Shown piece after piece: positions 7,028 through 14,121 of a DNA stretch of 16,455 nt. The DNA lies in contig JAGRCC010000355.1 of NCBI GenBank assembly GCA_020433785.1, positions 1-16,455 of the forward strand. The letters run 5' to 3'. The notes under the pieces were generated by a model that did no database searches, was not told the DNA's origin, and worked only from the letters and a program-made list of their open reading frames with translations. The DNA is from Anaerolineae bacterium (GTDB lineage Bacteria; Chloroflexota; Anaerolineae; 4572-78; J111). Within the stretch, counting starts at the first letter, position 1, and each line of letters begins with the position of its first letter. The translations under genes were made by a program, and so were the position numbers.

Positions 7028-10000
7028 ATGCCTACATTGAGCCTACGGTTGTTGGGCCCTCCTCGCCTGGAGCGCGAGCATAAGCTGGTTAAAATCGGTC
7101 GCCGCAAGGCAATGGCCTTTGTGGCATATCTGGCTATGAGCCAACAGCTTCACCACCGGGATGAATTGGCAACCTTACTTTGGCCGGCTTCCAATCAAAG
7201 CCGGGCTCGAGGTAACTTGCGTCGTGTTCTGTCAGATCTCAAGGCCGTTCTTGGTCTTAGCTGGCTGGAGCTTGAGGAGGAGACAATTGGCTTGAAACAG
7301 GGTCAGACGTTTTGGCTGGATGTGGCTCACTTTCGAGATCAAATGGCGGCATGTTCAAGGCATGGCCATTCAGCAGACGAGGTCTGCGCCGCCTGCCTGC
7401 CTCATTTGACCGAAGCGGTCGCGTTATATCACCATGATTTTATGGCCGGCTTCACGCTACGCAACAGTCCTGAGTTTGATACCTGGCAATACTTTCAAGT
7501 TGAGCGGTTGCGCCAGACCTTGGCCTCTGCGCTGGAGCGGTTGGTCGTTGGTCACAGCCTCAATGCGGAGTTCGAGTCCGCTATCAGCTACGGCCAGCGC
7601 CGGTTAGCCTTAGATCCATTACACGAGCCGGCCCATCGTCAGCTGATGCAACTATACGCCCAGACCGGCCAACAATCTGCAGCTTTACACCAATACCAGA
7701 TTTGTCAGCAGACGCTTGTAACCGAGCTGAACGTACCCCCTTCAGAGGAGACCATTGCGCTTTATAACGCTATTCGATCCGGAGCGGAAAGCACCATAAC
7801 CCCCAGCCTTTCCTCGTCATCCTCCCATCCTCATCCACCCATGTCCAATCTTCCCCTGCAGCCGACATCTTTTATCGGTAGAGGTGAAGAACGGGCCGAA
7901 ATTTCTCGCCTGCTCACCAAGGTCCCGTCATGCCGCCTTGTAACGCTGACAGGCCCGGGCGGTGTCGGCAAGACACGTCTCGCTATTCAGGCTGCGACCG
8001 AGGTTAGTCATGCTTTTTCAGACGGGATCTACTTTATCCCTCTGGTCTCGCTCAGATCAGTCGACGCGCTCATTTCAGCCATTGCCGAAGCGATACAGTT
8101 TCCATTTTATGAACAGGAATCGCCAAAATCCCAGCTGCTCAACTATCTGCGTCAGCGGGAAATGTTATTGGTGTTGGACAACTTTGAACACCTGCTGTCC
8201 ACGTCGCACCAAGAACGAACATCAGCCAGTAGAAAGTTGGTGTCCGATATTTTGTCATCTGCCCCCCAGCTTAAAATTCTCGTGACATCTCGCGAAAATC
8301 TGGACTTGACGGAAGAGTGGGTTCGCGCCGTTGGTGGACTGCCTGTTCCCGAGTCGCTATCAACAATCTCTTTCGACCAGATAGAAAGCGCGGCGGAAGT
8401 CGAGACGTACGATGGCATCCGGTTGTTTTTGCACCGGGCACAACAGATACAAGCAGAGTTTTCGCTGGCCGCCGATCAGGTTGAGGTGATCCGCATCTGC
8501 CGGTTGGTCGAGGGTTTGCCCTTGGCCATTGAGCTCGCTGTGACATGGTTGAAGGTTCTCTCTTGCCGAGAAATCGCTCAGAAGATTGAACGCGGCCTCG
8601 ACATTCTGACCACATCACGCCAGAATATCCCGGCCCGGCAGCGAAGTATTCGAGCTGTCTTTGAACACTCGTGGACTCTGTTGAGCGTGCAGGAGCGCGA
8701 GGTATTTCAGAACTTTTCTGTTTTTCACGGCGGCTGTAGCCGGGCAGCCGCGCGCTTCATCGCCGGCGCCTCGCTGCCGTTATTGATGAGCCTGGTCAAC
8801 AAATCGCTGTTACAGCCTATCTCACCGGGTCGATTTGAAATGCACGAACTCCTGCGGCAGTTTGCGGCTGAAAAGCTTAAGGCCTCTGGGAAAACCGGGG
8901 CCGCTCGCCGCAGTCATGCCCTTTTTTACGCCCGCTTTTTACATCAACTGGAAGCTGACTTAAAGGGTAAGAAGCAGGTAGAAGCGCTTGACCAAATAGA
9001 CGCGGATTTTGAAAATGTAGAAGCGGCCTGGCGCTGGGCCCTTGACCAGAAGAACTATGCCGTCATTGGGCAATCGCTGCGCAGTCTTGGCTATTTCTGT
9101 TATTTCCGTAGTCGCAGCCACGCGTTTAAAGCACTTTTCTTTCAAGCTCGAAATAGGCTGGCACCCGGCGATCAGGAAAAGCCGCATCCCGTTTGGGGTC
9201 GGATTTTGCTGGCTGAGTACTTTTTTGCCGGGCCTGATGAGATTGACCGGGTCCAGATCGAACGGGGGCTGGCCATTGTAAAACAGCATGGTGAGCAGGA
9301 AGTGATTGCCACCGGATTGGCTATTCTGGGCGAGATTGCGCTGCACGCCGACGAGACGGCCGAAGCCTTGTCCTATTTTGAAACCAGTCTAAATCATTTC
9401 AGGGCTGCGAACGATCGCTTTAATATCGCCAGAGTACTTTATTTATTGGCCTATACCTATCGGTTTTTGGGACAGCCGGACAAAGCCATTGACTTCGCCC
9501 GCCAAAGCCTTGAGATGAGTCGCGGCGCCGGCGACAAGTTTTGGGCCGCGCAATCGTTGGTCAATACGGGAGTCATCGCCCTGTACACGGGCAACTTTTC
9601 TGAAGCTGAAGTGTACCTGCAAGAAGCCAACAATACCTACCGTGACATGGGGTACAAGGCCGGCCTGGCGGCAAGCGGTATTGATTTGGCCAAGTTGGCA
9701 TTTCTGCGTGGCGAGGTTGCGCGGGCCGACACCCTAAATAAGGAGGCTCTGGAAATTGCGGAGGATATTGGGCATGCGGGTCTGGTCAAATCTGCCCGCG
9801 AGTTGGCCGGTACGCTGGCGGCTTGTCTGGGTGAAGCAATAGACATCGCCTCTGATGAGCAGGTGTTGATGCCCATTATAGATATGCCGGCCACCATTGA
9901 TCGCTACCAAGTAAAGAAGCGGCTTGGAGCCGGCGACATGGGGGCAGTTTATCTGGCCTACGACCCAGATCATGATCACGATGTCGCGCTTAAGGTGGCG

Positions 10001-10669
10001 AATCCTGACGCAATCAAAAAATTTGATTGGTTCGCCAGAATGTTCAAACGCGAAGCAGCGTTAATGACTGAGTTGGCTCATCCTGGCATTGTCAAATGTT
10101 ATGGACAGGGTCAAACAGCAGACTATACATACCTTGTGCTTGAGTACATCGACGGAAAAAACCTGGAAGATTTATTAGATGAACAACCGAGATTTCTACC
10201 GGTGACAATGGTGGTCAAATGGGCACTTCAGATTTGTGACGCCCTCATTTATCTTCACGGCCAGAAACCGGAACCGCTTATCTTGCGTGACCTGAAACCA
10301 AACAACGTAATGATCGATCAAGAGAATAGGGCACGTCTAATCGATTTTGGCATTGTCGAACCCTATCGACCCGGCCGAGAGTTACCCCTGATCGGCACCG
10401 AGGGCTATTCCCCACCAGAACAATATATCGGTTATTCTGACGCACGTAGCGACATTTACGCGTTAGGCATAACCCTACACCAGCTCCTCACTGGCCGTGA
10501 TCCGCGCCGGGAGAAGCCTTTTTCTCACCATACAGTACCGCCAAGCTCATTAAATCCCAAAATTCCAGAAGCGCTTGAGGCAATAATTTTAAAGGCCGTC
10601 GAGTACAAAGCGAAGGATCGTTATCAAAGTGCCACACAAATGAGGGACGTGCTCCTTGATCACGCTTGA
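7028..10669 (+). CDS. BTAD transcriptional regulator fused to NB-ARC ATPase, TPR-like repeats and Ser/Thr kinase
   Basis: A 1213-residue multidomain protein. Residues 1-100 are an OmpR/SARP-like winged helix (MPTLSLRLLGPPRLE, then RDELATLLWP and ARGNLRRVLSDLKAVLG). Residues 110-250 are a BTAD domain (LDPLHEPAHRQLMQLYAQTG). Residues 280-560 are an NB-ARC/AAA-type STAND ATPase: Walker A GPGGVGKT (309-316), Walker B LLVLDN with Asp384, sensor-like VTSREN (419) and GLPLAIELA. Residues about 640-940 are TPR-like helical repeats. Residues 959-1211 are a complete kinase with Lys989, catalytic Asp1088 in LRDLKPNN and Asp1106 in IDFG. BTAD-STAND proteins are usually ligand-gated activators; the intact kinase tail is unusual and could phosphorylate partners or the regulator itself. 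No membrane helix is present. The gene is monocistronic with its own promoter. The kinase lobe is closely related to the pseudokinase at 1772-2539. Confidence 0.92.
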   Translation: MPTLSLRLLGPPRLEREHKLVKIGRRKAMAFVAYLAMSQQLHHRDELATLLWPASNQSRARGNLRRVLSDLKAVLGLSWLELEEETIGLKQGQTFWLDVAHFRDQMAACSRHGHSADEVCAACLPHLTEAVALYHHDFMAGFTLRNSPEFDTWQYFQVERLRQTLASALERLVVGHSLNAEFESAISYGQRRLALDPLHEPAHRQLMQLYAQTGQQSAALHQYQICQQTLVTELNVPPSEETIALYNAIRSGAESTITPSLSSSSSHPHPPMSNLPLQPTSFIGRGEERAEISRLLTKVPSCRLVTLTGPGGVGKTRLAIQAATEVSHAFSDGIYFIPLVSLRSVDALISAIAEAIQFPFYEQESPKSQLLNYLRQREMLLVLDNFEHLLSTSHQERTSASRKLVSDILSSAPQLKILVTSRENLDLTEEWVRAVGGLPVPESLSTISFDQIESAAEVETYDGIRLFLHRAQQIQAEFSLAADQVEVIRICRLVEGLPLAIELAVTWLKVLSCREIAQKIERGLDILTTSRQNIPARQRSIRAVFEHSWTLLSVQEREVFQNFSVFHGGCSRAAARFIAGASLPLLMSLVNKSLLQPISPGRFEMHELLRQFAAEKLKASGKTGAARRSHALFYARFLHQLEADLKGKKQVEALDQIDADFENVEAAWRWALDQKNYAVIGQSLRSLGYFCYFRSRSHAFKALFFQARNRLAPGDQEKPHPVWGRILLAEYFFAGPDEIDRVQIERGLAIVKQHGEQEVIATGLAILGEIALHADETAEALSYFETSLNHFRAANDRFNIARVLYLLAYTYRFLGQPDKAIDFARQSLEMSRGAGDKFWAAQSLVNTGVIALYTGNFSEAEVYLQEANNTYRDMGYKAGLAASGIDLAKLAFLRGEVARADTLNKEALEIAEDIGHAGLVKSARELAGTLAACLGEAIDIASDEQVLMPIIDMPATIDRYQVKKRLGAGDMGAVYLAYDPDHDHDVALKVANPDAIKKFDWFARMFKREAALMTELAHPGIVKCYGQGQTADYTYLVLEYIDGKNLEDLLDEQPRFLPVTMVVKWALQICDALIYLHGQKPEPLILRDLKPNNVMIDQENRARLIDFGIVEPYRPGRELPLIGTEGYSPPEQYIGYSDARSDIYALGITLHQLLTGRDPRREKPFSHHTVPPSSLNPKIPEALEAIILKAVEYKAKDRYQSATQMRDVLLDHA

Positions 10670-10752
10670 TGAGTTTTACTAAGCAAACTCCAATTTTAAA
10701 ACAGAGCAAATAGTTGTCCCGCTTATATTGGCACAGAAGGCTCTCCGTACCG

Positions 10753-10772
10753 ATGGTAAATCAAATTACCAT
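10753..10772. terminator. Hairpin between convergent genes
   Basis: ATGGTAA and TTACCAT pair perfectly across a 6-nt loop in the 136-nt gap between two converging genes. No T-tract follows on either strand, so it is at best a weak or Rho-assisted terminator for the 7028-10669 and 10806-12082 transcripts. Confidence 0.3.
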
Positions 10773-10805
10773 TCCTCTAGGTGTGGCAAACCATATGGAT
10801 TGAAG

Positions 10806-11681
10806 CTAATTCAGGTGAATAAAGGCAAGCACTGTGCGGATGTCATTAATCATCACCAACATAGACTCTGTATCAAATACCCCTCTAAATTTCTTTAGAT
10901 CGAGTTTATCGCGACTATATTTAATATCCCCTGAAATATTGGCTCTCAATGTTTCATAAAAAGAGGTGTTTTCGGCAAACGATTCATTTGTACATAGGAA
11001 TTCTTCGGTGTGGGGTGAGCGCCAGCCCCTAAACACTCGTAATTTGGGTTTTAAATTTGATCCCTTACCAGCATCTATCAGTGCTTGTTCAGACTTTCTA
11101 TATCCTTCCTGTAAATAGCCAAAAACACACGAACTTACATCTGAATAAACCATCTGACGAATAGTGGCGGTCAACGATGTCTTACAAAGCGAGGCCAACT
11201 CACTCCCAGTAGCTAAGCCAATGCCATTTGCTTCTACAATTGGCAAGAAAAAATGAGTAGGCATTAATAATTCTGCCGCTCCTGAATTACACAAACCCTC
11301 TTTGCTCTTCAAAAAATTTGTCCATTCATCATCAGAAAATCTACGTGGCCTCTCAACCTTAAGAGCTAAATACAATGCCTCCATCATCTCATGAGCCTCT
11401 GTAAATCGCTGTACAACCCTACTATCCTCACCTTTGATGAAAATATTATTTCCCAACAGAAACCCTCTCTGGTTTATATCCTGAGCAAAGTGTTTCTTAA
11501 AGTTATGTTTTCTCCTAATTTTGGCCAGATTTACCGGTAAACAATCAACGTTGGAGGAACTCAATAAAAAGTCTGCAAATGATCGAAAGAGCTTTTCCAT
11601 GTGCGTCTCGTCAGTTTGCTTCAAAAAATCTGTTGCTACCTGGGATATATTACTTGAGAATTCCAAAAGTACCTCACTCAT
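10806..11681 (-). CDS. ImmA/IrrE-family metallopeptidase (variant active site)
   Basis: A 291-residue protein of the ImmA/IrrE (M78) type. The core shows RFTEAHEMMEALYL (92-105) followed by CNSGAAELLMP (131-141), the usual spacing of the zinc motif and the third-ligand glutamate. The motif is HEMME instead of HExxH: His97 and Glu98 are kept but the second zinc-binding His is Glu101. Activity is therefore uncertain. In this family the protease cleaves or destabilises the partner XRE repressor (ImmR, DdrO) after DNA damage or another signal. The C-terminal 130 residues are less typical and may be a sensor. The start forms an ATGA overlap with the stop of the XRE gene, the classical coupling for this pair. 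The gene is more AT-rich than the genes to its left, hinting at transfer. Confidence 0.8.
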   Translation of the reverse strand: MSEVLLEFSSNISQVATDFLKQTDETHMEKLFRSFADFLLSSSNVDCLPVNLAKIRRKHNFKKHFAQDINQRGFLLGNNIFIKGEDSRVVQRFTEAHEMMEALYLALKVERPRRFSDDEWTNFLKSKEGLCNSGAAELLMPTHFFLPIVEANGIGLATGSELASLCKTSLTATIRQMVYSDVSSCVFGYLQEGYRKSEQALIDAGKGSNLKPKLRVFRGWRSPHTEEFLCTNESFAENTSFYETLRANISGDIKYSRDKLDLKKFRGVFDTESMLVMINDIRTVLAFIHLN

Positions 11682-12082
11682 TCATAGGGTCTTTCATCCA
11701 ATAATCCCCTAATTACGCTATAGATAACCTTCCATTCTTCAATAGTACTTGGTCTTTTACCCCGATACTCAATTTGGGAAAGCATCTGGATTTCTTTAGA
11801 TGCCGACTCTAACCCCATTTCTGTGGCAAAGGCACGTAAACTCTCGGGGATCTCAATTTCTTGGGAGTTTTCCCCCAGTAGGTCGCTCTGCAAAACTCCC
11901 AAAGCATTAGCCAACTGCTGAATTTTCTCCTGAGTAGGCGTACTCTCTCCATACTCAATTTGGGCAAGGTAACTTCGGGATATTCCAGCCTCATTGGCCA
12001 GCTTAGTTAAACTCCAGCCCTTTTTTTGGCGTAGCTCCCGAACACGAGGGCCAATTGGTTTATAGGGGGTGTGCTCAGTCAT
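11678..12082 (-). CDS. XRE-family repressor partnered with ImmA/IrrE protease
   Basis: A 134-residue protein with a lambda-repressor-like helix-turn-helix at residues 12-69 (VRELRQKKGWSLTKLANEAG, then SRSYLAQIEYGESTPT). Its C-terminal phrases IPESLRAFA, MLSQIEYRGKRP and EEWKVIY are typical of XRE proteins encoded next to M78 peptidases. AAGG lies 6 nt before the ATG. It is co-transcribed with the protease and divergent from the ubiquitin-like operon. It probably represses both directions by binding the palindromes at 12155-12192 and 12213-12228, with the protease relieving repression. The binding assignment is inferred from position and symmetry, not proven. Confidence 0.9.
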   Translation of the reverse strand: MTEHTPYKPIGPRVRELRQKKGWSLTKLANEAGISRSYLAQIEYGESTPTQEKIQQLANALGVLQSDLLGENSQEIEIPESLRAFATEMGLESASKEIQMLSQIEYRGKRPSTIEEWKVIYSVIRGLLDERPYE

Positions 12083-12130
12083 AGTAACCTTTCAACAAAT
12101 TATGTTTTACTTTCCAACTAAGAACATCTT

Positions 12131-12160
12131 ATTATATGATAGCTGACCATCAAATGTCAA
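12131..12160 (-). promoter_or_regulatory. Promoter of the XRE/ImmA operon
   Basis: On the minus strand TTGACA (12160-12155), an 18-nt spacer and TATAAT (12136-12131) give a near-perfect sigma70 promoter. Its -35 box is the outer end of the left arm of the 12155-12192 palindrome, so a bound repressor would block it: autoregulation is likely. Confidence 0.8.
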
Positions 12161-12192
12161 TATAACGGACGGATTTTGACGTTATATTGACA
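12155..12192. promoter_or_regulatory. 13-bp perfect inverted repeat, candidate shared operator
   Basis: TGTCAATATAACG (12155-12167) and CGTTATATTGACA (12180-12192) are exact reverse complements separated by 12 nt. The outer ends of the two arms are the -35 boxes of two divergent promoters, so one protein bound here would control both operons. The inner half-site TATAACG recurs in the second palindrome at 12213-12228 and, with one mismatch, at 12230-12236. Confidence 0.8.
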
Positions 12193-12215
12193 ACAGTCCG
12201 TTTTTATGGTACTAT
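12187..12215 (+). promoter_or_regulatory. Promoter of the ubiquitin-like operon
   Basis: TTGACA (12187-12192), a 17-nt spacer and TACTAT (12210-12215) form a strong sigma70 promoter. Transcription should start near 12222, inside the second palindrome, leaving about 33 nt before ATG 12255. Operators overlap both the -35 and the -10/start, an arrangement for tight repression. Confidence 0.8.
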
Positions 12216-12228
12216 AACGGGCGTTATA
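12213..12228. promoter_or_regulatory. Second operator palindrome over the Ub-operon start site
   Basis: TATAACG-GG-CGTTATA is a perfect 7-bp inverted repeat using the same half-site as the 12155-12192 repeat but with a 2-nt instead of a 12-nt gap. It overlaps the -10 and the likely transcription start of the plus-strand operon only, so it would repress that operon without affecting the XRE promoter. Confidence 0.7.
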
Positions 12229-12254
12229 TAATAACGAGTAATCGAGGTACTGAA

Positions 12255-12563
12255 ATGAGTTCATATCGTATTGTTTGCACAGAGCAGAAACCCACAACTC
12301 ATCCCAACAATCATGCTCACATCGTTGCTGTTGGAACTGGAGTCGATGCCAGTAAAGCCACGCAACGCCGGACGCTTGAAGAAGTTTTGACCAGTTTGGA
12401 TCAAGGTCATACTTTTTATACAAAAGGTGAGCAGAGCGGCAAAATCGCTCAAGTCCAAAAATATGTCTGTTCCCAATGCAAAAAAACACACATTCGCTCG
12501 ACGTCAGACGCCGTCTCTGATAACAACTTAGATAATCTGAGACGTTGTGCTTGGAAAAGATAG
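12255..12563 (+). CDS. DUF3892-like small protein leading the ubiquitin-like operon
   Basis: A 102-residue protein with GAGG 7 nt before its ATG. The layout fits DUF3892: an initial strand YRIVCTE, a central TLEEVLTSLDQGHTFYTKGE segment where the family has its amphipathic helix and strand, and a C-terminal DNNLDNLRRC phrase, the family's usual asparagine-rich ending. The family assignment is from memory of this pattern. Cys72, Cys75 (CSQC) and Cys98 might bind a metal. The function of DUF3892 is unknown; position as first gene suggests an accessory, target or regulator of the conjugation system. An intrinsic terminator follows, so it is probably made in excess over the downstream genes. Confidence 0.75.
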   Translation: MSSYRIVCTEQKPTTHPNNHAHIVAVGTGVDASKATQRRTLEEVLTSLDQGHTFYTKGEQSGKIAQVQKYVCSQCKKTHIRSTSDAVSDNNLDNLRRCAWKR

Positions 12564-12613
12564 TGTCCTACCAAAGATAAATAAGCGCCTTGAATGGTTC
12601 ATTTGCGATGAAG

Positions 12614-12638
12614 CAGAGCAAACAAGCTCTGTTTTTTT
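12614..12638 (+). terminator. Intrinsic terminator inside the ubiquitin-like operon
   Basis: CAGAGC (12614-12619) and GCTCTG (12626-12631) form a perfect 6-bp stem with a 6-nt loop, followed at once by seven T. It sits between the DUF3892-like gene and the ubiquitin-like gene. No good promoter is seen after it (a TATAAT at 12638-12643 lacks a -35), so the downstream genes probably depend on read-through or antitermination. Confidence 0.7.
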
Positions 12639-12668
12639 ATAATCAAATTAGGAGAAGAGAGTAAAATC

Positions 12669-13166
12669 ATGTCAACAACTGAAATTTTTCTACAAGGTGA
12701 GGGTATTCCTCAAATTACACTGGTACAGGTGCCTAGCGATGGTACGATGAACGATATTATTGATGCGGCTAAAGCCCATGGTCTTAATTTGGATGCAGAC
12801 GATGTGCCGGTCATCTTCATCGAGGATGATGAGACAGATGTGCCGGTGGAAAAGAAACTCGATCAAGCAGGGATAGGCCAACGGAGTCGAGTACATATCC
12901 ATCGCTGCCGCAGGGTTGAAGTTAGCGTCAATTTTAACGGCAAACAAGAAAACCGTAAATTTGGTCCAGGCACCACCATAAAACGTGTTAAGAGATGGGC
13001 GGTGAAGGAATTTGGTTTACCCCCAGTTGATGCTACCGAACATGTTCTCCAGATCTGCGGCTCGACTATTCGTCCGGATGCCGATACTCATATCGGGACT
13101 CTGGTTAGCTGCTCAGATTGCAGCATCTGTTTCGATCTGGTGCCTGAACAGCGCATCGAAGGCTAA
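12669..13166 (+). CDS. Tandem beta-grasp ubiquitin-like protein (multiubiquitin type)
   Basis: A 165-residue protein with two ubiquitin-like units: residues about 4-80 (TEIFLQGEGIPQITLVQVP, a central helix NDIIDAAKAHG, and an ending VHIHRCR) and 82-165 (EVSVNFNGKQENRKFGPGTT, helix KRVKRWAVKEFG, and an ending SICFDLVPEQRIEG). The second unit fits Ub-like proteins encoded with E1/E2/JAB genes in bacteria. The C-terminus is Glu-Gly with one terminal glycine and no extension, so it needs no maturation before activation by the E1. The first unit is markedly acidic (residues 41-58), which could bind metal or a partner. Cys80, 130, 148, 151 and 154 are present. The start is ATG 12669, preceded by GAGAG at 7 nt. 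It is likely the modifier conjugated by the genes that follow. Confidence 0.85.
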   Translation: MSTTEIFLQGEGIPQITLVQVPSDGTMNDIIDAAKAHGLNLDADDVPVIFIEDDETDVPVEKKLDQAGIGQRSRVHIHRCRRVEVSVNFNGKQENRKFGPGTTIKRVKRWAVKEFGLPPVDATEHVLQICGSTIRPDADTHIGTLVSCSDCSICFDLVPEQRIEG

Positions 13167-13170
13167 TTTT

Positions 13171-13644
13171 ATGACACCGGACGAGCGAGTATTTCGGTCA
13201 CACCTCGAACAAGGGCCATTCCAGAACGGTCTTGACAGGAAAAAGTGGCGGCTTATTTCTATTGAATGGCCCCAGGTCCTCATTGGTGTGAGTGCCGCAC
13301 CGCGCCCAAATAGTCCGCATGAATATATTCTGCGGTTCGATTGTAGCAACTATCCGCAGGTAGCACCAACGGCTCGACTCTGGGATTGTCAACAAAAAAC
13401 ACCGCTAACCATCGATCAGTGGCCCGCGGGTCGCCAGCGCATCCCTCAAGTCTTCAGGTCCAATTGGAAAAATGGGCAAAGCCTCTATCTCCCTTGTGAC
13501 CGGGTCGCCATCGAGGGGCATGGTGCGTGGCAGACCAAATATCCGTCCTTGATCTGGTCAGCGGATAAGGACATAACGTTGTATCTACGGACAGTTTATG
13601 ACCTTCTCAATTCGGAAGATTATACGGGCATGCATCGCGCCTAA
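13171..13644 (+). CDS. E2-like ubiquitin-conjugating protein
   Basis: A 157-residue protein from ATG 13171, 4 nt after the Ub-like gene stop, with GAAGG 8 nt upstream; the longer upstream open frame is a reading-frame extension over the Ub-like gene. The UBC-like core shows EYILRFDCSNYPQVAPTARL (51-70), the strand followed by the YPxxxP turn of E2 proteins, then LYLPCDRVAIEGH (105-117) and a C-terminal helix ITLYLRTVYDLLN. Cys109 in LPCDR is the best candidate catalytic cysteine, with His117 nearby. It should accept the Ub-like protein from the E1 and pass it to targets. No separate E3 is visible. The gene overlaps the JAB gene by 47 nt. Confidence 0.8.
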   Translation: MTPDERVFRSHLEQGPFQNGLDRKKWRLISIEWPQVLIGVSAAPRPNSPHEYILRFDCSNYPQVAPTARLWDCQQKTPLTIDQWPAGRQRIPQVFRSNWKNGQSLYLPCDRVAIEGHGAWQTKYPSLIWSADKDITLYLRTVYDLLNSEDYTGMHRA

Positions 13645-14119
13645 ATATCAACTCAGTTGCTCCTCCAAATTGTGGCAACAAGGACTGACCGAGCTTCGCC
13701 ATCGAGGGCAAGGTCGGCGGGAGAGCGGAGCATTTTTGCTTGGCCAGCAATACGGCCAACGCCGGGTCATTACTCAGTTCGTTTTCTACGATGACTTAGA
13801 CCCGGCCTGTCTCGACACAGGGATTGTGATCTTTAACGGAGCCGGATATGGACCGCTTTGGGAAGAATGTCGATCCACCCGCCTTAGTGTCGTGGCCGAC
13901 ATTCATACCCACCCTGGCCTGGCCCGACAAAGCAGTGCTGACCAAAGGCATCCCATGATTGCCACTTCAGGTCACATTGCTCTGATTGTTCCAGACTTTG
14001 CCCAGCGATTGGTTTCCCCTAATGAGTTAGGGGTCTACCAATATTTGGGCGAGCATCAATGGCGCAATCTCTCAGGGCCCCAGGCCAACCGCTTTTTCTA
14101 CATAGGATTTTGGGGGTAA
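13598..14119 (+). CDS. JAB/JAMM-family isopeptidase
   Basis: A 173-residue protein with a JAMM zinc motif: Glu42 in RESGAFLLG, then DIHTHPGLARQSSADQ with His103, His105, Ser112 and Asp115. The gap between the second His and the Ser is six residues, one shorter than in Rpn11-type proteins. Prokaryotic JAB proteins of Ub-like operons remove or trim the modifier. Since the Ub-like protein already ends in glycine, removal from targets is the likelier job here. The only canonical start is ATG 13598, inside the E2 gene, giving a 47-nt overlap and translational coupling; the conserved domain begins near residue 17, so a later non-ATG start is possible. The stop is followed 2 nt later by the E1 start. 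Confidence 0.88.
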   Translation: MTFSIRKIIRACIAPKYQLSCSSKLWQQGLTELRHRGQGRRESGAFLLGQQYGQRRVITQFVFYDDLDPACLDTGIVIFNGAGYGPLWEECRSTRLSVVADIHTHPGLARQSSADQRHPMIATSGHIALIVPDFAQRLVSPNELGVYQYLGEHQWRNLSGPQANRFFYIGFWG

Positions 14120-14121
14120 GA

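Noticed and set aside
8152..9979. Several minus-strand open frames within the large regulator gene
   Set aside because: They are antisense to clear NB-ARC, TPR-like and kinase domains and have low-complexity products without recognisable motifs.
12638..12643. TATAAT as an internal promoter -10 before the Ub-like gene
   Set aside because: No recognisable -35 at 16-18 nt; the sequence is simply the end of the terminator T-tract.
13012..13170. In-frame extension of the E2-like open frame upstream to 13012
   Set aside because: It lies over the Ub-like gene in another frame. ATG 13171 has a good ribosome-binding site and the E2 fold fits within the 157 residues from there.
14059..14121. Earlier ATG for the E1-like gene
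   Set aside because: It lies within the JAB gene, and ATG 14122 has a strong purine-rich site and starts 2 nt after the JAB stop.
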